A DNA stretch of 5,528 nucleotides, from the NCBI GenBank assembly GCA_023451915.1, contig JAEXXS010000518.1, forward strand, positions 1 through 5,528. The letters run 5' to 3'. Under the pieces are notes generated by a model that ran no database searches, was not told the origin of the DNA, and saw nothing but the letters and a program-made list of their open reading frames with translations. This document shows positions 1 to 5,086 of the stretch, piece after piece; positions within the stretch are counted from its first letter, which is position 1, and each line of letters begins with the position of its first letter. This DNA comes from Pseudomonadota bacterium (GTDB lineage Bacteria; Pseudomonadota; Alphaproteobacteria; Rhizobiales; Rhizobiaceae). The translations under genes were made by a program, and so were the position numbers.

Positions 1-458
1 TGCGCGTTGCCGCCGAAATGGAAAACCTGCGCAAGCGCACCCAGCGCGACGTGCAGGATGCCCGCACCTATGCGGTGACCAATTTTGCCCGCGACATGCT
101 GTCGGTGTCCGACAATCTGCGCCGCGCCATCGACACCATTCCGGCAGACATGCTGGAAACCGATGCCAGCCTGAAGTCGCTGGCCGAAGGCGTGGAAATG
201 ACCGAACGCGCCATGCTGCAAGCGCTGGAACGTCACGGCGTCACCAAGCTTGAGCCGGAGGGCCAGAAGTTCGATCCGAATTTCCATCAGGCCATGTTCG
301 AAGTGCCGAACCCGGATTTGCCGAACAACACCGTCGTGCAGGTCGTGCAGGCTGGTTATGCCATCGGCGACCGCGTTCTGCGCCCGGCCATGGTCGGCGT
401 TTCCAAGGGCGGCCCGAAGGCTGCTGCCGAAAACGGCGGCGCGGAAGGCAACAGCTGA
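1..458 (+). CDS. grpE: GrpE nucleotide exchange factor, 3' part (5' end outside window)
   Basis: GrpE is the cytoplasmic co-chaperone that releases ADP from DnaK and so drives the DnaK/DnaJ folding cycle. The reading frame is open from base 3, before the first ATG at 18 (residues RVAAE precede MENLRKR), so this is the truncated 3' part and that ATG is internal. About 151 residues are visible, against roughly 200-230 for the family. The charged segment around [12 protein letters not shown] is the end of the long coiled-coil helix. The C-terminal beta domain carries the GrpE signature: FDPNFHQAM, then about 20 residues later [16 protein letters not shown]. The tail is Ala/Gly/Lys-rich and ends at TGA 456-458. 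The start, promoter and any upstream partner such as hrcA cannot be seen. Identification is secure from the signature alone. Confidence 0.97.
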   Translation, partial: RVAAEMENLRKRTQRDVQDARTYAVTNFARDMLSVSDNLRRAIDTIPADMLETDASLKSLAEGVEMTERAMLQALERHGVTKLEPEGQKFDPNFHQAMFEVPNPDLPNNTVVQVVQAGYAIGDRVLRPAMVGVSKGGPKAAAENGGAEGNS

Positions 459-492
459 TAGGCTGATCATAGCCGGACAGAGCGGCGGTTCA

Positions 493-537
493 TGGGGCGC
501 ATTCCGAGCTGATACCATCAGCCCGGAATGCGCCCCA
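493..537 (+). terminator. Strong hairpin after grpE; possible terminator or REP-like palindrome
   Basis: The 14-base arm TGGGGCGCATTCCG (493-506) is the exact reverse complement of 524-537. Inside it, after one A/C mismatch, GCTGAT (508-513) pairs with ATCAGC (517-522), leaving a 3-base loop. That gives 20 base pairs starting 34 bases after the grpE stop. The position fits a transcription terminator or a 3' mRNA-stabilising hairpin. There is no T-run after it (AACTTATC follows), so it is not a classical intrinsic terminator on the plus strand. The hairpin is directly visible; its role is inferred. Confidence 0.55.
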
Positions 538-547
538 AACTTATCGA

Positions 548-652
548 CTAGAGCGGTTCCGGTAAAACGGAATCGGGCAACTGCTCTATCTGTTTGTTTT
601 TACGCATTATCCGACGCAAAACCGCTTCGCACTTTTGCTGGAAATGCTCTAG
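548..652. repeat. 105-bp intergenic palindromic element (Bru-RS/RIME-like)
   Basis: The element is bounded by CTAGAGC (548-554) and GCTCTAG (646-652), which are perfect inverted repeats. The inversion continues imperfectly inward: GGTTCCGGTAAAA on the left corresponds to ATTTCCAGCAAAA when the right end is read in reverse complement. There is also a small internal inverted repeat, TTCCG (557-561) with CGGAA (568-572). No open frame of coding character spans it. Size and architecture resemble the roughly 100-bp palindromic Bru-RS repeats of Brucella and the RIME elements of rhizobia. The family name is from memory and not verified; the inverted repeats themselves are certain. Confidence 0.7.
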
Positions 653-755
653 TTGTTTTTACGCATTATCCTACGCATCGAAGCGGGATCAGAAATCAGT
701 CCAGTGGACTGATTTCCCCGCGTAGGCGCTACGCACTTTTGCTGGAAATGCTCTA
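653..755. repeat. Second, rearranged copy of the element's right half, carrying an inserted palindrome
   Basis: This segment begins directly after the first element. It repeats two blocks of that element in the same orientation. Bases 653-677 match 594-618 with one mismatch (T672 for G613), and 732-755 match 628-651 exactly over 24 bases. In the first copy the two blocks are 9 bases apart. Here they are separated by 54 bases containing a large palindrome (670-726). The arrangement suggests a tandem partial duplication with a mosaic insert, as described for RIME-type intergenic elements. Confidence 0.7.
670..726. other. Long imperfect hairpin inside the second repeat copy
   Basis: The core is a perfect 12-bp inverted repeat, GAAATCAGTCCA (692-703) with TGGACTGATTTC (705-716), around a single central G704. 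GCGGG (683-687) pairs with CCCGC (717-721) across a 4-base one-sided bulge. CCTAC (670-674) pairs with GTAGG (722-726) as an outer stem. Any transcript crossing it would fold strongly on either strand. No T-tract follows, so it is better read as part of the repeat than as a terminator. From here to the next gene (756-904) I see no further structure beyond a T6 run near 809-814 and the ribosome binding site of the next gene. Confidence 0.65.
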
Positions 756-893
756 AACGCATCATCTGATCGATCCACGCTTCGCACCGGTCTGATCATG
801 CATTCGCTCTTTTTTATCTGCCGTCACGCTTTCAAACAGCCATATTGCCAAGGCGCGCCGAGCAAGTGAAAATCGCGTCTCATATCTTACCCC

Positions 894-899
894 GGAGAG
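894..899 (+). promoter_or_regulatory. Ribosome binding site that sets the GTG start of the TRIC-family gene
   Basis: GGAGAG lies 5 bases before GTG 905-907. It favours that start over the in-frame TTG at 845, which has no comparable site. The residues added by the TTG start (arginine-rich, no family similarity that I recognise) would precede the first membrane helix awkwardly. A weak sigma-70-like pair further up (TTGCCA 845-850, GAAAAT 868-873, 17-base spacer) is too poor to call. Confidence 0.7.
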
Positions 900-904
900 C
901 CCGC

Positions 905-1561
905 GTGACCATTGTGCAGTTTCTGAACTTTGCGGGTGTTTTCGTATTCGCGGCAACGGGCGCGCTTGCCGCCTCGCGGCGACAGCTCGACATTGTCGGC
1001 TTCATCTTTCTGGCCAATATCACCGGTATCGGCGGCGGAACGCTGCGCGATCTCATCCTGAGTACGCCGGTTTTCTGGGTTCAGGAGCCTATCTACCTGC
1101 TGGCGGGCACACTGGCCGCATTCGCGGTCTATTTTACCGCCCATATGGTGGAATCACGCTATCGCGTGCTGCTCTGGCTCGATGCCATCGGCATGTCGGC
1201 CTATACGGTGATGGGCGCGGCCAAGGGGCTTGCGCTTGGCGTCAGCGCACCGGTTGCCATCGTCACCGGCATTTTCACCGCCACGCTCGGCGGTATCTTG
1301 CGCGATATGGTGGCAGGAGAGCCGTCCGTTATCATGCGGCGGGAAATCTACATCACGGCGGCGCTGGCGGGCGCCTGCCTCTATGTCGGGCTGGCGCGCT
1401 TTGGCGTCGACCCGTTCTTCTCGGCAGTGGTCGCCGCCTTGACCAGTTTTATTGTGCGCGGCGGGGCGCTTTATTTCGGCTGGAACCTGCCCGTTTATAA
1501 AAGCCGTCCCGGCCGCACCGAAGAAGAACTCCAGCGCGACCGGATCATTCGGTCTGAATAG
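905..1561 (+). CDS. TRIC/UPF0126-family inner-membrane protein, probable cation channel
   Basis: This is a 218-residue polytopic membrane protein of the family once called UPF0126 (YicG/YadS-like), now grouped with trimeric intracellular cation channels. Structurally studied prokaryotic members form trimers, each subunit with its own pore for monovalent cations. The sequence shows two similar halves. Each has hydrophobic helices followed by a glycine-rich kinked motif: GGGTLRD at residues 43-49 and GGILRD at 129-134. About seven hydrophobic segments fill residues 5-205, and the last 20 residues are charged and probably cytoplasmic. The length is normal for bacterial members. GTG is chosen as start because GGAGAG lies 5 bases upstream. 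The gene sits alone on its strand and converges on the sugar kinase gene, with only 3 bases between the stops. Family assignment is firm; ion specificity and physiological role are not shown by the sequence. Confidence 0.92.
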   Translation: MTIVQFLNFAGVFVFAATGALAASRRQLDIVGFIFLANITGIGGGTLRDLILSTPVFWVQEPIYLLAGTLAAFAVYFTAHMVESRYRVLLWLDAIGMSAYTVMGAAKGLALGVSAPVAIVTGIFTATLGGILRDMVAGEPSVIMRREIYITAALAGACLYVGLARFGVDPFFSAVVAALTSFIVRGGALYFGWNLPVYKSRPGRTEEELQRDRIIRSE

Positions 1562-1564
1562 GGA

Positions 1565-2560
1565 TTAGATCAGGCCAGCCTGACTTGCAGCGGCCTCAAG
1601 GCTGAGCAGCGGACGGGGGCCCATCTGCTGGATGATGAGACCGGCGGCAAGGGAGCCGAGCCGTGCGCAATCTTCCAGCGAGCGGTCCTTGGTATAGCCA
1701 TAGAGGAAACCCGCCGCATAAAGATCGCCCGCGCCGGTCGTATCGACCAGTTCTTCGATCTCGATGGCCGGAACAGCCAGCGTCTGGTCAGGCGTCACGA
1801 TGACTGCGCCCTTTTCCGAACGCGTGATGATCGACAGTTTGCAATCCATGCGCATCAGGGCAATCGCCGTTTCGAGCGATTTGGTCTGGTAGAGCGAAAG
1901 AGCTTCGTCTTCATTGGCGAACACGATGTCCACCGTGCGCTGGCGCATCAGATCGAGGAACTCGTCGCGATAGCGATCCACGCAGAAGGGGTCGGAGAGC
2001 GTCATGGCCATTTCACGGCCTGCTTCATGCGCAATCTTCGAAGCCATAACGATGGCTTCCTTGGCGCGCGGCGGGTCCCACAGATAGCCTTCAAAATAGG
2101 TGACCTTAGCGTCAGCGACCTTGGAGGTCTCGACGTCTTCCGGTCCAAGCTCGACGCAGGCGCCGAGAAATGTGTTCATCGAGCGTTCGCCATCCGGCGT
2201 CACGAAAATCATCGAGCGGGCCGTTGGCGAGCCCTGTTCCAGCGGGCGTGTATCGAAGGCCACGCCCTGCGCGCGGATGTCATGGGCGAAGACACGTCCA
2301 AGATGGTCTGTCGCCACCTTGCCGAAATAAGCAGCCCGTCCGCCGAGGCTGGCGACACCTGCCGCCGTATTGCCCGCGCTGCCGCCAGACATTTCCGTCG
2401 CCGGACCGGCAATGCGGCTATAGAGCAATTCCGCACGATCGGCATCGATCAGGTTCATTGCGCCTTTGACGATACCGTTGGTTTCGAGAAATGCGTCGTC
2501 CGTACGCGAAAGAATATCGACAATGGCATTGCCGATGCAAAGAACGTCGAATGTGGCCAT
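1565..2560 (-). CDS. Adenosine kinase-like PfkB/ribokinase-family sugar kinase
   Basis: This 331-residue cytoplasmic kinase belongs to the PfkB (ribokinase) family. The most likely reaction is ATP-dependent phosphorylation of adenosine to AMP (purine salvage). Related alphaproteobacterial proteins are commonly annotated as adenosine kinase. Visible motifs in order are: the N-terminal strand DVLCIGNAIVD (5-15); the substrate-side glycine motif GGSAGNTA (59-66); the lid region VTPDGERSMNTFLGA (120-134); ANEDEA (215-220), the N-x-x-E-type metal/phosphate motif; TRSEKGA (246-252); and the PfkB signature 2 DTTGAGD (273-279), giving the anion hole and catalytic base Asp279. The length fits adenosine kinases. 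The ATG at 2558-2560 is preceded by AGGGGAG about 12 bases away, a slightly long spacing. The enzyme is intact. Another nucleoside or sugar substrate (ribokinase-like) cannot be excluded from motifs alone, so no gene symbol is given. Confidence 0.9.
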   Translation of the reverse strand: MATFDVLCIGNAIVDILSRTDDAFLETNGIVKGAMNLIDADRAELLYSRIAGPATEMSGGSAGNTAAGVASLGGRAAYFGKVATDHLGRVFAHDIRAQGVAFDTRPLEQGSPTARSMIFVTPDGERSMNTFLGACVELGPEDVETSKVADAKVTYFEGYLWDPPRAKEAIVMASKIAHEAGREMAMTLSDPFCVDRYRDEFLDLMRQRTVDIVFANEDEALSLYQTKSLETAIALMRMDCKLSIITRSEKGAVIVTPDQTLAVPAIEIEELVDTTGAGDLYAAGFLYGYTKDRSLEDCARLGSLAAGLIIQQMGPRPLLSLEAAASQAGLI

Positions 2561-2572
2561 GAGCGCGAGAAG

Positions 2573-2578
2573 CTCCCC
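2573..2578 (-). promoter_or_regulatory. Ribosome binding site of the sugar kinase gene
   Basis: Read on the minus strand, GGGGAG lies 12 bases before the ATG. The spacing is longer than usual but the match is strong, and no nearer site exists. The rest of the divergent spacer up to 2824 shows no clear sigma-70 promoter, operator or RNA element. The only structure seen is a short GC-rich hairpin, CGGCC (2760-2764) with GGCCG (2769-2773) around a 4-base loop. Confidence 0.5.
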
Positions 2579-2824
2579 TTAATTCAGTTCTCATTTCAGG
2601 TCTCCGGCCCGCCCTTCATTTTGGCAGGGGGAGGTTTTGGCGCCAGCTATCTATTCCGAGCGTGATGCGCCGGGACAGATAATCGGGTGCGGGTTTAGCC
2701 TTTTGCCGCCCATTTGGCTACCCCGCGCCAGTCCCGGGATGTGGGTAGTCCGGCTTGCGCGGCCCCATGGCCGTACCTATTTTCAATTCGTCCACAGCCA
2801 AAACAGGCTCAAAACGGAAAAAGA

Positions 2825-3544
2825 ATGATCATAGACGCCGCCCTGAAAGCCCTCTCTCGCCTGCTAACGCCGGAGTTTCGCTCGGTTTTCTGGAAAACGC
2901 TGGGGCTGACGCTTTTGCTGCTGGCCGTTCTCTGGGTCAGCATTCGTCAAATCTTTTTTATCTATGCCTGGCCATGGATGGAGCAATTGCTGCCCGGCAT
3001 GCCAGCCTGGGCAGGCTGGCTCGGCATTGTTGCCGCCATTGCGGCGGGGCTTGGGCTGGCGCTTGTTCTGGCGCTGATGATCGCGCCGGTGACGGCACTG
3101 GTGGCCGGTCTGTTTCTCGATGATGTTGCGGAAGTGATCGAGCTTACGGACTATCCGAACGACCCGCCGGGCAACGCCTTGCCGCTTGGACGCTCCGTCG
3201 TCGTTTCGCTGAAATTCCTCGGCGTGGTTATCCTCGGCAATCTTCTGGCGCTCGCCCTGCTCTTTGTGCCGGGCATCAACCTGATCGCCTTTTTCGTCAT
3301 CAACGCCTATCTGCTCGGGCGCGAATTTTTCGAATTCGCCGCCATGCGCCATCGCAGCGAAGCGGAAGCCACGGCGCTGCGCTCGCATTATGGCGTAACG
3401 GTCTTTCTGGCAGGTCTGCTGATTGCCGGTTTCATGGCCGTGCCGCTGGTCAATCTTCTGACCCCGCTCTTTGCGGCAGCGCTGATGGTGCATTTGCACA
3501 AAGCCATATCGCAGCGCGAAGCCGCAAAGCCTGTCAGAACTTAA
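2825..3544 (+). CDS. CysZ/EI24-like integral membrane protein
   Basis: This 239-residue membrane protein resembles the EI24/CysZ family (Pfam EI24, PF07264). In enterobacteria CysZ is a sulfate permease feeding cysteine synthesis. The sequence has a short amphipathic N-terminus, then hydrophobic blocks at about 24-46, 62-97, 128-163 and 191-222. Several of these are long enough for hairpin or double-spanning helices. The motif NAYLLGREFFEFAAMRH (160-176) is the family's most recognisable stretch. The ATG at 2825 is chosen over an in-frame ATG at 2714: the extra 37 residues are Pro/Arg-rich and not family-like, and a weak GGA lies 6 bases before 2825. No cys genes are nearby, so sulfate transport is not supported by context. 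Its stop codon overlaps that of the convergent nth gene. Family assignment is good; function is uncertain. Confidence 0.82.
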   Translation: MIIDAALKALSRLLTPEFRSVFWKTLGLTLLLLAVLWVSIRQIFFIYAWPWMEQLLPGMPAWAGWLGIVAAIAAGLGLALVLALMIAPVTALVAGLFLDDVAEVIELTDYPNDPPGNALPLGRSVVVSLKFLGVVILGNLLALALLFVPGINLIAFFVINAYLLGREFFEFAAMRHRSEAEATALRSHYGVTVFLAGLLIAGFMAVPLVNLLTPLFAAALMVHLHKAISQREAAKPVRT

Positions 3545-4296
3545 CCCTGAGGCGGAAGCGGAACCAGCGCGGCAGGCACATCGCAGGTCTTGTCCGGCGA
3601 CTTGCAGATATCGGCGATGACGCAATGTTCGCATTCCGGCCGGCGCGCCTTGCAGGTATAGCGTCCGTGCAGGATCAGCCAGTGATGGGCGTGCAGCATA
3701 TATTCCGCCGGAATGACCCGTACCAATATTGCCTCGACCGCTTCCGGCGTCTTGCCGGGAGCAAGACCGATCCGGTTGCCGATGCGCAAGATATGCGTGT
3801 CCACCGCCATGGTCGGCTGGCCGAACGACATGTTGAGCACGACATTGGCCGTCTTCCGCCCGACGCCGGGCAGCTTGACCAGTTCGTCGCGGTCGCCCGG
3901 CACCTCACCGCCATAATCACGGATCAACGCTTCCGATAGCAGGATGACATTCTTCGCCTTGTTGCGCCAAAGCCCGATGGTGCGGATATAATTGCCGACT
4001 TTTTCCTCGCCCAGCGCCAGCATTTTCTGCGGTGTATCGGCGACCGCAAACAGATCGCGTGTCGCCTTATTGACGCCCGCATCGGTCGCCTGCGCCGACA
4101 GAACCACCGCCACCAGCAAGGTGAAAGCATTCACATGCTCCAGTTCGCCCTTCGGTTCCGGGCGCTGAACGGAGAAGCGACGGAAGATTTCGTGAATCTC
4201 GTCAGCCGTATAGAGCGTACCGGCCACCCGGCGCGGACGCCGTGCTGGAGCGGCGGCGGAGACAGTTACCGGCGATTTGATTTTGGCCTTTTGCAT
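3541..4296 (-). CDS. nth: Endonuclease III (DNA glycosylase/AP lyase)
   Basis: Endonuclease III is the base-excision-repair enzyme that removes oxidised pyrimidines and cleaves the resulting abasic site by beta-elimination. All hallmarks are present in the 251-residue product. The helix-hairpin-helix reads LPGVGRKTA (142-150) with catalytic Lys148. Catalytic Asp166 lies in AVDTH. The [4Fe-4S] loop has Cys215, Cys222, Cys225 and Cys231 in the exact C-x6-C-x2-C-x5-C spacing of E. coli Nth. Compared with E. coli (211 residues) there is a basic, Ala/Pro-rich N-terminal extension of about 25 residues, probably disordered. ATG 4294-4296 is preferred over the in-frame TTG at 4330-4332 because TTG has no clear ribosome binding site and would add an unfamiliar Arg-rich peptide. 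Even so, the ATG has only a weak purine stretch before it. The gene is divergent from the DUF2244 gene and overlaps the stop of the CysZ-like gene by 4 bases. Confidence 0.96.
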   Translation of the reverse strand: MQKAKIKSPVTVSAAAPARRPRRVAGTLYTADEIHEIFRRFSVQRPEPKGELEHVNAFTLLVAVVLSAQATDAGVNKATRDLFAVADTPQKMLALGEEKVGNYIRTIGLWRNKAKNVILLSEALIRDYGGEVPGDRDELVKLPGVGRKTANVVLNMSFGQPTMAVDTHILRIGNRIGLAPGKTPEAVEAILVRVIPAEYMLHAHHWLILHGRYTCKARRPECEHCVIADICKSPDKTCDVPAALVPLPPQG

Positions 4297-4302
4297 TCTG
4301 TC

Positions 4303-4332
4303 TCTATACTGAGGTCTGTTCCTGGAAGACAA
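4303..4332 (-). promoter_or_regulatory. Possible sigma-70-type promoter of nth
   Basis: On the minus strand, TTGTCT (4332-4327) and TATAGA (4308-4303) are separated by 18 bases, each matching four of six consensus positions. The -10 box ends only 6 bases before the ATG, so transcription would start at or near the start codon. That would give a leaderless or nearly leaderless mRNA, consistent with the absence of a good ribosome binding site. Short motifs like these arise by chance, so the call is weak. Confidence 0.3.
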
Positions 4333-4379
4333 CCCGCAGCTTGACGCAGGCGGCTTTCAGATCAAGGGTTCAGACTTCG

Positions 4380-4877
4380 ATGCACCATCCAGACGGCGCG
4401 GAACCAGACAGGTTCGAGACCCCTATTTTTGAAGCCTTGCTGACGCCCTACCGCTCGCTGGGGCGGACGGGCTTCACCGTCCTGATGGCGGCCCTTATCA
4501 CCTGCTGGTTGTTTGTCGGAATTCTGTTCTGGTCCATTGGCGCATGGCCGATTTTCGGCTTTTTCGGCCTTGATGTGCTGGCGATCTATCTGGCATTTCG
4601 CTGGAATTACCGCGCGGCCCGGGCGCGTGAAGAGATTTCCGTTTCACGCGCCGCCTTGCATATCCGCCAATATGCCCCATCCGGCAAAATGACCGCGCAT
4701 CAGTTCAACCCGTTCTGGACACGCTTTCGCGTGGCGCGAAAGCCGGATATCGGCATTACGGATATGCGCGTCGAAAGCCGCGACCAGCACGTCGCTATCG
4801 GCAGCTTTCTGAACCCTGACGACCGCGAAAACTTCGCCACCGCCTTTCGCGCAGCTCTGGCCGAAGCACGGCGGTAG
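4380..4877 (+). CDS. DUF2244-family membrane protein of unknown function
   Basis: This 165-residue protein matches what I recognise as DUF2244 (PF10003), a family common in Alphaproteobacteria with no established function. A hydrophilic N-terminus (1-28) is followed by two closely spaced transmembrane helices (about 30-53 and 56-74) with a short turn. A soluble, mixed alpha/beta C-terminal domain then carries the conserved-looking stretches NPFWTRFRV (110-118) and IGSFLNPDDRENFATAF (140-156). The positive-rich segment after helix 2 (RWNYRAARAR) suggests that both termini face the cytoplasm, with a membrane hairpin. The first ATG is at 4380, with AAGGG at 4364-4368, 11 bases away. An upstream in-frame TTG (4341) has no better support. 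The gene is divergent from nth across 83 bases, and any shared control cannot be judged from sequence. Confidence 0.82.
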   Translation: MHHPDGAEPDRFETPIFEALLTPYRSLGRTGFTVLMAALITCWLFVGILFWSIGAWPIFGFFGLDVLAIYLAFRWNYRAARAREEISVSRAALHIRQYAPSGKMTAHQFNPFWTRFRVARKPDIGITDMRVESRDQHVAIGSFLNPDDRENFATAFRAALAEARR

Positions 4878-4989
4878 AGCGCATTTCAGCCTATGCCAAG
4901 TTTGACACTAGCCGCCCCGCAACAGTGGCGGGTATCGCCCAACCCATCGTCGTTTTACGATATGACGAAGGGGGATTCCGGCATTGGCC

Positions 4990-5018
4990 CTTGAAGTCGG
5001 GCTTTTCACAAGCCATAT
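4990..5018 (+). promoter_or_regulatory. Sigma-32 (RpoH)-type heat-shock promoter of hsp20
   Basis: CTTGAA (4990-4995), in the extended context CCCTTGAAG, is followed after exactly 17 bases by CCATAT (5013-5018). This matches the known RpoH pattern of a CTTGAA-type -35 and a CC-starting -10 in both E. coli and alphaproteobacteria. Transcription would start near 5025, just at the foot of the first leader hairpin, giving a leader of about 62 bases before the ATG. The spacer before it (4878-4989) contains only weak inverted repeats, such as CCCGC (4916-4920) with GCGGG (4928-4932), that might end the DUF2244 transcript but have no T-run. Confidence 0.75.
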
Positions 5019-5026
5019 CAGTTAGC

Positions 5027-5081
5027 GGAGAGATACGCCGAACGGGTTCTCTTCATAACGGTCGCTTCTCATCAAGGACTG
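5027..5081 (+). ncRNA. ROSE-like RNA thermometer in the hsp20 5' leader
   Basis: The leader folds into two hairpins. Hairpin 1 (5027-5054) pairs GGAGAGA (5027-5033) with TCTCTTC (5048-5054, one G-U), extended by AC (5035-5036) with GT (5046-5047) and CC (5038-5039) with GG (5044-5045) around loop GAAC. Hairpin 2 (5059-5081) pairs CGGTC (5059-5063) with GACTG (5077-5081) and CTT (5065-5067) with AAG (5074-5076), leaving G5064 bulged and a 6-base loop. The Shine-Dalgarno AAGGA (5074-5078) is thus fully masked by a U-Y-G-C-U motif (TCGCT, 5062-5066). That motif with a bulged G opposite the Shine-Dalgarno is the defining feature of ROSE elements, which melt at heat-shock temperature and permit translation of small heat-shock genes in rhizobia and enterobacteria. 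The pairing was worked out by hand and no folding program was run. Confidence 0.8.
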
Positions 5082-5086
5082 ACGCA

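Noticed and set aside
250..756. A 168-codon plus-strand frame beginning inside grpE and running through the repeats
   Set aside because: Its first part is an out-of-frame reading of grpE (Arg/Ser/Cys-rich) and the rest translates the hairpin and repeat elements. No protein-like composition or ribosome binding site supports it.
809..814. T6 run as the end of an intrinsic terminator between the repeats and the TRIC-family gene
   Set aside because: No GC-rich stem-loop precedes it within the usual distance.
2027..2665. A 212-codon open frame on the plus strand opposite the sugar kinase gene
   Set aside because: The kinase frame carries all the PfkB motifs. This antisense frame has no recognisable domain and runs out into the non-coding divergent spacer.
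2760..2773. Small CGGCC/GGCCG hairpin in the divergent spacer as terminator or operator
   Set aside because: Only 5 bp, no T-run directly after it, and such short GC palindromes are expected by chance in this DNA.
2714..2824. Upstream in-frame ATG for the CysZ-like gene
   Set aside because: The added 37 residues are Pro/Arg/Gln-rich with no membrane or family character, and no ribosome binding site is visible before 2714.
2864..3634. A 256-codon open frame on the minus strand opposite the CysZ-like gene
   Set aside because: It is antisense to a convincing membrane protein. Its translation is dominated by Arg, Gln, His and Asp with no domain character, as expected for the complement of hydrophobic codons in GC-rich DNA. 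It would also overlap nth.
4925..5086. N-terminal extension of the Hsp20 frame to a GTG at 4925
   Set aside because: The extension covers the RpoH promoter and the ROSE-like leader, and Hsp20 similarity starts only after the ATG at 5087, which has AAGGA 8 bases upstream.
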